Assembly (NCBI GenBank): GCA_023446155.1
Contig: JAEXIT010000017.1
Span: forward strand, 372,001-436,000
Source: Bacteroidota bacterium
GTDB lineage: Bacteria > Bacteroidota > Bacteroidia > Flavobacteriales > Flavobacteriaceae
Direction: 5' to 3'
DNA length: 64,000 nt
Shown: piece after piece, positions 1-9,337 of the stretch
How the letters are laid out: each line of letters opens with the position of its first letter
How positions within the stretch are numbered: the first letter of the stretch is position 1
Translations under genes and position numbers: made by a program
Notes under the pieces: model-generated
The model's input: only the letters and a program-made list of their open reading frames with translations
What the model was told of the DNA's origin: nothing
Databases searched by the model: none

Positions 1-1890
1 TCCACTGGCTGTAATCCGAATCATTTTCGATTCCAGCATCGCACCGGAACTATCCTGTAATTCAACTAATATTTCACCAGTGGCATTGGGACGGATGGTT
101 ACCGACTGTAATTTGGTGGGCGTCGTACAATCGAATACCAGGTATCTGTTGGCTACGGCTGCCTTACCTGTTGCGGCACCCGACGGTGCAGCTGGGCCTA
201 CATTGGCCAATGCTACTTCACGTTCTACAAAATACGAACGCGTAGTGGTTAAAGTCGGCGTGGTATAGGAAGTTCCTGTTGCTAGTGCGGTTGTGCTGCT
301 TGCGGTATCATACCAACGAATCGTACCGCTATCGGCTGTAGACAAACTGGCTGTTTTTCCTTTACAGATGGTCGCATTGGCAACAGTTGGTTCGGCGGTA
401 GTGGCTACCATTTGCACATTTAGAACAGTCGTTGCATTATTGGCAACGGTTGCCGCTATCGTTTGTGAAACATAACCCGGTGCTTCAAAAGTAATAGTAT
501 AATTTCCGGCGATCAGTAATTTGTAATAATCACCGTGAAGGGAACCGGTTTTTACCCAGGCACCTTTTAAGTCGTAACCCGGAATATAAACTTTGGCATT
601 GATCGGATTACCGGAGGCATCGGTCACTTTACCCTGTAGTCCATAATTAGCCTGTTTAATGTGATCTAAAAAAGCCTGTTTGTTATAGTTCCAGAAATTT
701 GGAAGCTCGGAAGCAGCCGGAAATTTCGTAGTTGAGATTTCGATCGTCACTTCTTTATTGTGCATATAATAGTTGTTGTAATCCTGACGGCCACCGCTCA
801 CAGTATACCAAAGAGACCCATTGGTCGTTCCGGGATACTGACCGGCAAATACGTCGTCCATATAGCCGTTGTTATTACTGGCGGTCTGACAGGATTGCGC
901 ATAATTTTTGGAGATAAACTTAAAATAAGTATCGTGCGGATGCAGGTGGTTTGGCGAAGCATAGGCATCCCAAGGGTAGTTTACAACCTCAACACCGCCG
1001 TGGAAATTGGCCGCCATCACAAAATTTCTGGTTTTTTCAAAAGCAAGGAAAGCCAGTGTTTCGGGCTGATACGCATACGTGTCCGGATGTAATCCATTTA
1101 ACGGATCCGGATAATTTCGGTTTAAATCCCTTCCGTTTGCATTGGCACGGGTAGCCGCGTTCCCACTTGAGTTCATCACATCGTTTCCGGCGGTTTTAAA
1201 CGAACCATCCGGATTGGAAAGCGGACTGATATAAATTTCGGTGGTATTCACCAGGTTGGTTACTTCCGAGTCGGTTCCATAACGGGTTACTAGATGATCA
1301 ATTAATCGCATCATCAATGGGAAACCGGTAATTTCGTCACCGTGCATGGATGAGGAATAGAAAAATTCCGGTTCGGCCTCATCGGTCTGACAATTGTCGG
1401 ATATTTTTAAAATCCACAGATTACGCCCGTTAGGAGTACTACCAATGTTTTCCAGCTTACATAAATTCGGATAGGTATCGGCATAATATTGCATTTTGGC
1501 CACATACTGCGAATAGGTTGGATACGCATCCCAGGTGGAGTCCCATTGCGCATTTGGAGCCATGGCACTTTTGTTGGCTACTGCGGTTGGAATCTCATTG
1601 TCTTCCGTGCTAACCTGAAACGGGATGTTATATTTTAGAAATTTTTCAAAGTCAAGTTTGTCGGCATAGGCTTCGACTTTCAGGTCGTCCTGACTGACTC
1701 TTTTGTGACTTAACGACAAAAAGGAAGCCAGCTTTTTAAACTGCTGTTGGTTGGCAGCCTGAAAAGTGAAAATTACCTCTCCTTTGGTCTTTAAATAGTG
1801 TTGTGCTTTGGCAAGATTTGTTTCTGTTTGGGCAAATAAAGTGGCTAAGGAGGATAGTAAAAATAAAATAATTAATGTAGTTTTTTTCAT
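1..1890 (-). CDS. Secreted M14-family zinc carboxypeptidase, 3' end beyond window
   Basis: Translating the minus strand from an ATG at 1890 gives 630 codons with no stop before the window edge, so the C-terminus is missing. Residues 1-20 form a signal peptide (MKKTTLIILFLLSSLATLFA). The M14 catalytic domain follows, with zinc ligands in an HGDE motif (His183, Glu186), a second ligand His297 in FHGG, and the likely catalytic Glu384 in EVTIEIS. After it come a carboxypeptidase-regulatory-like beta-sandwich (about 405-475) and an Ig-like domain of the CHU type (from about 485). The family removes C-terminal residues from peptides or peptidoglycan stems. The domain order suggests an extracellular nutrient-scavenging enzyme, probably exported by T9SS, but the sorting domain that would prove this lies outside the window. 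A consensus promoter sits just upstream. Confidence 0.93.
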   Translation of the reverse strand, partial: MKKTTLIILFLLSSLATLFAQTETNLAKAQHYLKTKGEVIFTFQAANQQQFKKLASFLSLSHKRVSQDDLKVEAYADKLDFEKFLKYNIPFQVSTEDNEIPTAVANKSAMAPNAQWDSTWDAYPTYSQYVAKMQYYADTYPNLCKLENIGSTPNGRNLWILKISDNCQTDEAEPEFFYSSSMHGDEITGFPLMMRLIDHLVTRYGTDSEVTNLVNTTEIYISPLSNPDGSFKTAGNDVMNSSGNAATRANANGRDLNRNYPDPLNGLHPDTYAYQPETLAFLAFEKTRNFVMAANFHGGVEVVNYPWDAYASPNHLHPHDTYFKFISKNYAQSCQTASNNNGYMDDVFAGQYPGTTNGSLWYTVSGGRQDYNNYYMHNKEVTIEISTTKFPAASELPNFWNYNKQAFLDHIKQANYGLQGKVTDASGNPINAKVYIPGYDLKGAWVKTGSLHGDYYKLLIAGNYTITFEAPGYVSQTIAATVANNATTVLNVQMVATTAEPTVANATICKGKTASLSTADSGTIRWYDTASSTTALATGTSYTTPTLTTTRSYFVEREVALANVGPAAPSGAATGKAAVANRYLVFDCTTPTKLQSVTIRPNATGEILVELQDSSGAMLESKMIRITASG

Positions 1891-1911
1891 ATAATTATGC
1901 TTTTGGGTTTT

Positions 1912-1939
1912 CAAAATTAATGAAAAAAAATTAACACAA
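1912..1939 (-). promoter_or_regulatory. Bacteroidota-type promoter for the M14 peptidase
   Basis: On the minus strand TTG (1939-1937) is followed after 17 bases by TAATTTTG (1919-1912), matching the TTG/TAnnTTTG consensus known for Flavobacterium and Bacteroides. It lies 21 bases from the ATG at 1890. Confidence 0.55.
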
Positions 1940-2230
1940 CTTTATATGTAAGTATTGTTTATTAAATAAAAAAATACAAATAGTTGTGTTATTTTAAATA
2001 ATTAATGATTTATTGTTATTAAAAGGTTATTTCGTGATTCAACAGTATGTACTGCAAAAAAGCTAAAATGTAACATTTTGTTGTTGCAAAATGCGCTCTA
2101 TTTTGATAAAAATACGATTTTTTTAGTTTAAGTGTACTATTTTTTTCTCAAAATGCCCATTATTTCTTTAAGGGATAGTGTGGGGTTCCGATGTGTTTTT
2201 AGAAAAATAAATACGATTCGGTTACGAAAT
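1940..2230. other. AT-rich intergenic region, no gene seen
   Basis: Together with its flanks this makes a roughly 395-base gap between the peptidase start and the peroxidase stop. It is very AT-rich and holds no convincing coding frame. Open frames crossing it on the plus strand are antisense to the peroxidase gene and have no family resemblance. No RNA structure was recognised apart from the terminator at its edge. Confidence 0.6.
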
Positions 2231-2266
2231 AAAAACGCCCGCTCTGATTCGCAAAGGGGCGCTTTT
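2231..2266 (-). terminator. Terminator of the TonB-receptor/peroxidase operon
   Basis: The arms AAAACGCCC and GGGCGCTTTT pair with one bulge around a loop of about 16 bases. Read on the minus strand, the hairpin ends in a T run 20 bases past the peroxidase stop codon. Confidence 0.55.
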
Positions 2267-2285
2267 AAGATTGAAAACGATACCG

Positions 2286-3431
2286 TTATTTTCGTGGAAA
2301 AACAGGACGTTCCATTTTGTAATAACTACCGGATAAAGATTCGAGAAAGGCTACAATCGCATCAATTTCTTTTTCGTTTAATTGTAGCGGTTTCATTAGG
2401 CTGTCGGTTACCGGAAACAGCGGATCTTTTGCTCTTTCTTCCGGAGTAGGATCGATCATGTGCATGCCACTGTTGTACAGATTGACAATTCCGGTTAAAT
2501 CGTCCATTAATCCATTGTGCATCCAAGGTTGTGTGATTCGTAAATCGCGTAGCGATGGTGTTTTGAATTTTCCGACATCGTTTGGATTTTTGGTGTGTAA
2601 ATAACGCCCCAAATCTTCATATTCTCTTTTGTAATAGGTGAGTCCGATGTTGTGGAAAGATTCGTCGGTTAAATACTTTCCGTTATGACAATGGATACAT
2701 CGGGCTTTGGTCCGAAAGAGATGCATACCGTAAATTTCCTGATTTGTCAGGTATTGGTAGTCGCCTTTTAAAAACTTATCGAATCGGCTCGGCTGACTTC
2801 TAATCGTTTTCTGAAAGGTAGCAATAGCGCCAACAATTCGGTCGTAGGTCACTTTATCATCGCCAAAAGCGGCTTTAAATAAAGGTTGGTAGCCTTTTAC
2901 TTTTTGTATTTTGGCGGGTAAAATACGTGTATTCATATCCATTTCATGATGGGCGCCCAAAGGACCTCCGGCTTGTTCCTCGAGACTGATGGCACGTCCG
3001 TCCCAAAAAAAAGAAGTGCGTTCGGCAATATTGTATAAACTGGGGGTATTGCGTGCTCCCAGCAAATGATTATTGCCCAGGGAAACCTGCCGATGGTCGG
3101 TCCAGCCTAATTCCGGATCATGACAGGAACTACAGGAAATCTGATTGGATTTTGATAGTTTCGGATCAAAAAACAAGGCTTTCCCTAATATAACTTCCGG
3201 TAAATCCTGCGTGTCATAATAAAGCGTGTCTACTTCCAGTGCTTCAAAGTCTTTCCAGTCCACTCCCGTATCGATTTCGGCTTTAGGCCAATTTGCGATA
3301 GGTTGTTTGTATTGGTCTACAATTTCGGTATAATCGGAAAAGTCTTTTGGTGAGGTAAAGTTTGTATAACTTAAAAAAGCGATTCCGGCCATTCCGACGG
3401 CCAGGTTGTTTTTGTTTACTAATTTCTTCAT
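2286..3431 (-). CDS. Dihaem cytochrome c peroxidase (CcpA/MauG family)
   Basis: This 381-residue protein has two c-type haem sites, C100-S-S-C-H104 and C245-I-H-C-H249, and the family signature FFWDGRAISLEEQ near residue 141. An uncleaved or weakly cleaved hydrophobic N-terminus (about 10-25) points to the periplasm, possibly membrane-tethered. Bacterial members reduce hydrogen peroxide with electrons from small cytochromes, or in the MauG branch oxidise a partner protein or metal. It is the last gene of a four-gene unit, 21 bases after the barrel gene. Placement behind a TonB receptor suggests it acts on the imported substrate rather than being a general stress enzyme, but that is inference. 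Confidence 0.93.
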   Translation of the reverse strand: MKKLVNKNNLAVGMAGIAFLSYTNFTSPKDFSDYTEIVDQYKQPIANWPKAEIDTGVDWKDFEALEVDTLYYDTQDLPEVILGKALFFDPKLSKSNQISCSSCHDPELGWTDHRQVSLGNNHLLGARNTPSLYNIAERTSFFWDGRAISLEEQAGGPLGAHHEMDMNTRILPAKIQKVKGYQPLFKAAFGDDKVTYDRIVGAIATFQKTIRSQPSRFDKFLKGDYQYLTNQEIYGMHLFRTKARCIHCHNGKYLTDESFHNIGLTYYKREYEDLGRYLHTKNPNDVGKFKTPSLRDLRITQPWMHNGLMDDLTGIVNLYNSGMHMIDPTPEERAKDPLFPVTDSLMKPLQLNEKEIDAIVAFLESLSGSYYKMERPVFPRK

Positions 3432-3452
3432 GTGTTCCTGTTTTCATTCGTT

Positions 3453-4970
3453 CTAAAAAGTAATTCCCATGGTTGCCTCAAAACCGCTATTGTGATCCGA
3501 TCGGTATTGTTGGTAGGTGTAATTGAAACCCAGAAAAGCATTGCTGATTTTCGGAATCGGAAAATGATATCGGAGTTGTAGTGCAGCGGTCCAATTGGCT
3601 GTTGTCTGAAATCGGTAATTGTCGATTAACATCTGATTGATTGCATTGCTTTCGCCAAAATTAAAACGTGCCTGTTCGTTCGTAATGTCGGTTGCTGTCC
3701 AGCTTGCATTGGTGGTGAATATGGCGTTGTTTTTAAACGTATGCAACCATTGTCCGTGTATTCCATAGGTGCAATAGTTGATAGCTGTTTTGGAAAATGG
3801 CGTACTATAACTTTCAATAACCTGACTTACGGCTATAAATGGAGTAGCGCTATAGGTGTCGATTGCTTTGTCGTATTTCCAAAGGCCGCTGAAACGCGCT
3901 GTTTTTTCCTGATATTTATAACGTTCGAACTCGGCAATCTTAAGATAGTTTGTAGTGCTCTGGTTTATAAATACGTTTTCGGTTCCCAGTCGTTCTTTTA
4001 TGAATCCATCTCCCCGGATTCCGAATGTCATTTGGTTATAATCGAATAATTTTCCGATGGTCAGATTGTACTCCGTATCTTTTGCCGTAGAAGCCTGTAG
4101 GTCATAAAATTCCGGTAATAACTTTTCGAAGGCAAAGTGTTTTATATCGGCAGTTAGAAACCAGTTCCTTTTCTGTGCTTCATACAATTGCAGGTTGACC
4201 TGATACGTCCATCCTTCGTAATAGGCTTCTTTGCGTTTACCCTTGAGCAGACTGTTGTAATTTCCCATACCGCTGAGTTGGTAAATTGTTGGAAAACCAA
4301 TAGGATTGTAGAAACTCATCCGGTGTTTTTGCGTATATTTTTCCATACCGGCATTTAATCCCAGAACAATCTTGTTGTTAAATGTTTTGGTTCCTCCGAT
4401 TTCAAATCCGAAAAAAGCAGTGATGTTCTTAGGTCGGGGATCGACTTTTCGATATTCCATCTGCGCCTGATAATACCCGGAAATTCCAATCGTATAGGAA
4501 TCCAATCGTTGTGTATAACCGCCTTCAAAACGGTAGTGTTCGTATTGGATAGTTCCCCCTACGCTGTCGGCAACAACATAGGGGAAAATGGTATCATAAT
4601 CGGCACTTTCATTCCACTGAACATTTTTCCGTTTTCCCTGTTTGTAGAACGCTTTCCCCCACATGGCTTTGTTGGTATCCTGTTTGTGATAGGCATCGGC
4701 GCCTACCGTAAAAGAATGCTGTCCTTGCCCGTACTGTACCAAATGCGCCTCATTGTTGGTGCTGTTTTGTTCGAAGTAAAATTCGGTTAGGCTATACGTT
4801 CTGAAATTCAGATAATTGGCGGGATTTTGGAACAATGCCTGTTGAAAAACGCGTGTCGCCGCTTCCTTGTCTGCGATTTTCAGCGCTAAGGAGTCTCCGC
4901 TTTGTGCCTTAATGACCAAAGTGAACAACAAAAGAAAACCGTTTGCAAGCAGTGATCGAAAGTACTTCAT
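3453..4970 (-). CDS. DUF6850-type outer-membrane beta-barrel protein
   Basis: The 505-residue product has a signal peptide ending near KAQSGD (about residue 25). The rest is made of alternating amphipathic strands rich in Tyr, Trp and Asn, and it closes with a terminal Phe (ATMGITF), as in integral outer-membrane barrels. From the gene order (TonB receptor, DUF4876 lipoprotein, this barrel, peroxidase) I assign it to the DUF6850 family. That name rests on recognition and context, not on a profile search. Its biochemical role is unknown. It starts only 5 bases after the lipoprotein stop, so the two are almost certainly cotranscribed. Confidence 0.78.
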   Translation of the reverse strand: MKYFRSLLANGFLLLFTLVIKAQSGDSLALKIADKEAATRVFQQALFQNPANYLNFRTYSLTEFYFEQNSTNNEAHLVQYGQGQHSFTVGADAYHKQDTNKAMWGKAFYKQGKRKNVQWNESADYDTIFPYVVADSVGGTIQYEHYRFEGGYTQRLDSYTIGISGYYQAQMEYRKVDPRPKNITAFFGFEIGGTKTFNNKIVLGLNAGMEKYTQKHRMSFYNPIGFPTIYQLSGMGNYNSLLKGKRKEAYYEGWTYQVNLQLYEAQKRNWFLTADIKHFAFEKLLPEFYDLQASTAKDTEYNLTIGKLFDYNQMTFGIRGDGFIKERLGTENVFINQSTTNYLKIAEFERYKYQEKTARFSGLWKYDKAIDTYSATPFIAVSQVIESYSTPFSKTAINYCTYGIHGQWLHTFKNNAIFTTNASWTATDITNEQARFNFGESNAINQMLIDNYRFQTTANWTAALQLRYHFPIPKISNAFLGFNYTYQQYRSDHNSGFEATMGITF

Positions 4971-4975
4971 AGTCT

Positions 4976-6211
4976 CTATAATGATGGCAATAAAGAGGCT
5001 CTTACCCCCTGTTGAAAGTCGACAGTAGAATTGTTGGTATCCAGAAAAATATTGAACCCACCGGTGTTTTGCCCGATTACTTTTCTTCGTACGGCCTTAC
5101 CATATCTTCCGGCATCACCGTCGAATTGGGTAACGTAGGCATAGCCCATATCCAGCGTAGGCGCGGTAACATTCCACAAATAGCTTTCTTCAATACCTAG
5201 GTTTACGGCATCCACGACCCAGGCATTTGGAATTTTGATAGCGGTATCCGACATAGGATATACCTGGCCCCCAAAAATCATCGTATAACTAAAGTCGTAT
5301 ACATATTCCGGATCATCACCGCTTAATTTTTCGGACGAAATTCCCTGTGGTAAGCGCACTAAAGCATACGCAAATACACCCTGACCGTGCATGACCAATT
5401 GATCGTAAACATTTTTTAAATCGGGTACAGCCGGGTTGTTTACGTCGCTATTCGATTCAAAATACTTTTCAAAATTCGCCGTACTTAAATCGATCGAGTT
5501 GGAATTTAGTTCTTTGTGGTTAATGGCATATTCCGCAAAAATGATCGATCTACCAGGTGCTACCGGATAGTTTGTTCCTGTACCGGGAAATTGTAAAATC
5601 GCTTCAGCAGCTAAAAAGCCATTCATAATATTGGGGGTGTAGTCTTCGCGGATATCGGTCTGAAATTTAGATTTTACCAATAACATTCCGTCAAGGTATA
5701 GGGTTTCCTCAGTGTTGTTGGTGATCTTAATGTATTTATCGTCGTGATATTGTTCCCCTTGTGGCGTTCGGGTTCCGGCAAAAAAGATCTCTTCGATTAC
5801 AAAATCGCCACTATTTCCCATTAAGGATAGTTCGAGTACTTTTGTCATTTCCAAACCGCTAACAATCATCCCGTTTGCAACTGCGGTTACGCGTCCTTCA
5901 ATCGTATTTCCATCAATCGTATAGCGAGCCGTTCCTGTTGCCGTTACATTATAGGTACCGGATAAAACAGCGATTTGTCCTTCTCTGCTTCCGTTTAAAG
6001 TAAGCGTTTGCGTATTTCCGGAATTCAATTCTTTTAAAGTGATGCTCACATTTTGTATTTCGTTTATAGTGGTTCCCTGAGGATCATTTAGGATAAACTT
6101 TACTAAAGTTTGCTCGTTCCCTCCGTTGAAATCATCAGAGGAGCACGCTCCCAAGCCAATCACAATTAGCAACAGGCATACTGTTTTTACTACATGGTTT
6201 TTCATTTGCAT
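4976..6211 (-). CDS. DUF4876-type surface lipoprotein
   Basis: The 411-residue product has a lipobox, LGAC, with the acylated Cys followed by SSDD. Such an acidic stretch right after the Cys resembles the lipoprotein export signal that sends Bacteroidota lipoproteins to the cell surface. Residues about 33-110 look like an FN3 or carboxypeptidase-regulatory-type sandwich, followed by a longer beta-rich domain containing the segment FVIEEIFFAGTRTPQG. I recognise the DUF4876 family, whose function is not known. Translation may begin at ATG 6211 or at the in-frame ATG 6205. The gene lies 4 bases after the receptor stop, and a role as the receptor's surface partner (SusD-like in position, not in sequence) is plausible. 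Confidence 0.75.
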   Translation of the reverse strand: MQMKNHVVKTVCLLLIVIGLGACSSDDFNGGNEQTLVKFILNDPQGTTINEIQNVSITLKELNSGNTQTLTLNGSREGQIAVLSGTYNVTATGTARYTIDGNTIEGRVTAVANGMIVSGLEMTKVLELSLMGNSGDFVIEEIFFAGTRTPQGEQYHDDKYIKITNNTEETLYLDGMLLVKSKFQTDIREDYTPNIMNGFLAAEAILQFPGTGTNYPVAPGRSIIFAEYAINHKELNSNSIDLSTANFEKYFESNSDVNNPAVPDLKNVYDQLVMHGQGVFAYALVRLPQGISSEKLSGDDPEYVYDFSYTMIFGGQVYPMSDTAIKIPNAWVVDAVNLGIEESYLWNVTAPTLDMGYAYVTQFDGDAGRYGKAVRRKVIGQNTGGFNIFLDTNNSTVDFQQGVRASLLPSL

Positions 6212-6215
6212 ATAA

Positions 6216-9008
6216 TTAAAGATTAAAATTAATTTCCATTCCGAAATAAGGATCCTGTGTCCCTTTTCGGTTCATCGATACGCCGTTTATTTCATAAGGC
6301 GCATAATAGCTAAACAATCGGTTGACAAACATGGAGACGTTAATTTGTTTGTTCCGGAATCCTTTTGTCAGCTTTAAATTGACATCCATGGTTAGCGGAG
6401 TACGATAGTTGGTTTCACTACTCGAAAACTGAGGAATGACGAGATAATCCAATAAGGTTCCACTGGCTTGTTCGACAGAAAATGGGAGGACATTGCCTTG
6501 CTCGTCGATATAATAAACAGGCACACCATTTAGCGGCTGATTTTGACGCATATGGTACCAGGCAAACTGAAAGGAAGTCGAGAATTGTAAATCCAACTTC
6601 GGAATATAGGTGTCCAAAAATAAATTGGTGTGCAGCTGCTCGTATTTTGTTTGCGGATCCATATTCTCGTAAAAACCAATATAGGGATATGGTTTTCCAT
6701 TGATCAATCCGTCATAACGTCCTCGTAAATAGCTCCCCAGGCTATTTCCGTAAAACGTGCGAAACCACGCTCCGTTAATGGTTACCCGTGTATTGATCAG
6801 GGGAATACGGTTGGAGCTGTATTGGAACTCAATACCGCTTTTATCGATAGTACTTCCGTTTTTTTGAACCGTATAGAGTACATTTTCATTTCGGATTTCG
6901 TATGGTAATGTTGTCACATCGGGTGGAGCGGTTATCGTTTCGTGATTAATCCCGGATATGTCGTACTTTTTATAGTGATACAAGCCGTATTGGTTCATCG
7001 AACGGAAACCGTTGTCCATGACTTCTTTAAATGCGGTAACGGAAAAGCGATGATAGCCCCAGCTAAGGTCGAAACGGATTTCCTTTTTGGTATTCATCGC
7101 CGGAACTATCGCCGGATTTTGAGGGTTAAACACGGTCGTTTTATAATTTACCGTTCGGTATTCGGGATTGTTATGATAATAGTTGAGTTGCTGTTTGTCC
7201 AGGTAATACGACTCCGGATATAAAATGCTTAAATCGGGAAACAGTCGTTGTTGTCCCCATCCGAGGGTGATGTCGATTTCCATTTTTTTATGAGCAATCT
7301 CAAAATGAGGCACACCATACTGAACATTTACACGTGGATCCAGGTAGATTTTGTTGTTCATTTCGAATTGGGAGGGAAGATTGAACATGGTATTTCCCCG
7401 TAGACCAAGTACCAAAGTAAACCGATGATCACGAATTTGGGCTGTCGTTTCCTGTTCAGCAAAAATAGCACCGGTGCTATAGGCCGGAATGTCTTTATAG
7501 GCTCTGTTGCGATAGGTAGATGCGGGATCCAACGGTCTGTAAATGTCATATACCTGTCCTTCGCCATTGTTTTTACTATACTGCCCATCCAGTCCCAATC
7601 GGATCTGATTGTTGATGGTACGTATTTTGTATTGGAAGTTGCTGATTAACTTCGCGAATATGTCGATAGGTTTTCCGTCTACTTTATGATGGGCGAGATA
7701 GCTGCCCGGAGGGAAAAAACCGTTGGATTCCCCTTCTTCACGTGTCACCGGTAAAGCCATGGCACCTTCCAATTGTACAAACTTTGTTTGTGTGATCTTA
7801 TCGAATCGCTGGTTGAGGGTCGTCTGTAATTCTATTCCGCTAAAAAATGAAGGTGCTCTTTTTTCGAATGAGAGGTTATTGCTAAAACTATAAAATTGAT
7901 TGTCGACTTTATAGCTGTTCTGTCCCGTCGGATCGGTGTCCGGACTGCTCTTCGCATCATCGATCGAGCTGGTGTAATTCAGATTGGACGTCCAGGACCA
8001 TATGTTGCCATTATCGGTGATTTGTTCTTTGTTGATTCGTAACGAACCGGTAATTCTTTTGTAATTGTCAAAATTGTTCGTTGGATCCGGTTTGGCATCC
8101 AGATAGTCGACGCCTACGTTAAACTTCCAGTTTTTTGTCGTTTCAAAACCTTTGTTTAACGCAAACAGCTTGCTGTAGGCATCCGCTTTAAAGCGAGCCT
8201 GCCATTTGGAATAGCCACTTTTTTTGGTGATTTTAACCAATCCGGATGTCAGGTTACCATAGGCAACGGAAGGAATCCCGCGGACGATTTCCACTTTTTC
8301 GATCTGATCGGTTCCAATGGTACGCATATCTACACCCGAGGTAATATTGATTTTACTATTGCTATCGGATCGGATATTGTCGATAAAATTATAGGTGTAT
8401 TGTAAATTGGCACTGGAGTTTATTTGCGCACCGTCAACGACAAACAGTGTTCCTAATGAAGATACGTTATACTGGTTGCTTCTGTCGTTTCCGGTTTCCC
8501 GTAGCCGAATGGTATTTACACCGTTTAAATAGGGATCTTTCGCTTTTCCGCCGGGTAAGAGTTCCATTAAATCGGCAAAACTGGAGGGTTGTAAATGTTG
8601 CATGGCTCTTTTATCGATAACCGATGTGCTTGTAATACCTTTGCCTTCTTTTGCCGTGATAACAACTTCTTCCAATTGATTAATGGCTGGCGCTAAGGGG
8701 ATTGTCAGTACGGTTTTAGAGAGAAAAGGGATTTTTTCGGAATAGCTTTTATAGCCCATATGCATGATTTCCAGTAAGTATTCGCCTGGGATCACGGAAA
8801 ATAAAGCCAGTCCCTGATCGTTCGTCTGATTAAAATAATTTCCATCAGCACTTTTTAATGCGATAGTAGCACCGAAAATGTTTTGTTTATCCGTATTGAT
8901 AACCCGTACAAGAACTTCCGTGTTTGGCGTTTGTGCACTTAAAATACAGGAATAAAGGAGTAGTAAAAATAGGATTTTTGCTGGGCTTGATTGTGAACTT
9001 ATCTTCAT
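6216..9008 (-). CDS. TonB-dependent receptor heading the DUF4876/DUF6850/peroxidase operon
   Basis: This 930-residue outer-membrane receptor has a signal peptide (to about residue 25), a carboxypeptidase-regulatory-like domain (about 28-110), a plug domain (about 115-260, with the segment IEKVEIVRGIPSVAYG) and a 22-strand-type barrel ending in a terminal aromatic strand (GMEINFNL). It would import a substrate too large or scarce for porins using TonB energy. It is the first gene of a four-gene operon with tiny gaps. The substrate cannot be read from sequence. The downstream dihaem peroxidase makes haem, iron or another redox-active metal complex a reasonable guess. The -33/-7 promoter lies 35 bases upstream. 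Confidence 0.92.
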   Translation of the reverse strand: MKISSQSSPAKILFLLLLYSCILSAQTPNTEVLVRVINTDKQNIFGATIALKSADGNYFNQTNDQGLALFSVIPGEYLLEIMHMGYKSYSEKIPFLSKTVLTIPLAPAINQLEEVVITAKEGKGITSTSVIDKRAMQHLQPSSFADLMELLPGGKAKDPYLNGVNTIRLRETGNDRSNQYNVSSLGTLFVVDGAQINSSANLQYTYNFIDNIRSDSNSKINITSGVDMRTIGTDQIEKVEIVRGIPSVAYGNLTSGLVKITKKSGYSKWQARFKADAYSKLFALNKGFETTKNWKFNVGVDYLDAKPDPTNNFDNYKRITGSLRINKEQITDNGNIWSWTSNLNYTSSIDDAKSSPDTDPTGQNSYKVDNQFYSFSNNLSFEKRAPSFFSGIELQTTLNQRFDKITQTKFVQLEGAMALPVTREEGESNGFFPPGSYLAHHKVDGKPIDIFAKLISNFQYKIRTINNQIRLGLDGQYSKNNGEGQVYDIYRPLDPASTYRNRAYKDIPAYSTGAIFAEQETTAQIRDHRFTLVLGLRGNTMFNLPSQFEMNNKIYLDPRVNVQYGVPHFEIAHKKMEIDITLGWGQQRLFPDLSILYPESYYLDKQQLNYYHNNPEYRTVNYKTTVFNPQNPAIVPAMNTKKEIRFDLSWGYHRFSVTAFKEVMDNGFRSMNQYGLYHYKKYDISGINHETITAPPDVTTLPYEIRNENVLYTVQKNGSTIDKSGIEFQYSSNRIPLINTRVTINGAWFRTFYGNSLGSYLRGRYDGLINGKPYPYIGFYENMDPQTKYEQLHTNLFLDTYIPKLDLQFSTSFQFAWYHMRQNQPLNGVPVYYIDEQGNVLPFSVEQASGTLLDYLVIPQFSSSETNYRTPLTMDVNLKLTKGFRNKQINVSMFVNRLFSYYAPYEINGVSMNRKGTQDPYFGMEINFNL

Positions 9009-9042
9009 ATTACAGTACCTATCACAATTGAAATTGATGCTG

Positions 9043-9073
9043 CAAAGGTACCCCTGAAATTAGAATCAAACAA
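9043..9073 (-). promoter_or_regulatory. Promoter of the TonB-receptor/peroxidase operon
   Basis: On the minus strand TTG (9073-9071), 20 bases, then TACCTTTG (9050-9043). The expected start of transcription lies near 9036, giving a leader of roughly 28 bases before the receptor ATG. I could not identify a repressor site with confidence. Confidence 0.65.
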
Positions 9074-9337
9074 TTTATTTAGACTAAATTAAAATAAAAA
9101 AATACTATACCTCTGAGAATTAAATTTTTAATTGCTGCTTTTTAGCGACGTTTTGGGTGGTTGTTTAAGGGTTAATACGATTTTTGATAGTAAAAGACCT
9201 GTTAATATTTGTTATAATATTATAGGTTTATCCTGAAAAGGGTTGTAAAAATAACATTTCTTTCGAGGTGATTTTGCTGATGGGCCGCAACTAATGTCGG
9301 TCGAAATGAATATAGGGTGAAACCTCAATAGACGGCG
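9074..9337. other. Intergenic region, no gene seen
   Basis: This is the rest of a 329-base gap between the receptor start and the stop of the molybdopterin-fold gene. It is AT-rich, with no long frame, no strong hairpin followed by a T run, and no recognised RNA. Confidence 0.55.

Noticed and set aside
80..1154. Several plus-strand frames of 60-110 codons at the left edge
   Set aside because: They lie antisense to the M14 peptidase, whose frame, signal peptide and zinc motifs are complete; none has family resemblance or a start signal.
2132..2449. Plus-strand frame of 105 codons across the peroxidase terminator
   Set aside because: It overlaps the peroxidase C-terminus and terminator in antisense, has no promoter box and no recognisable motif.
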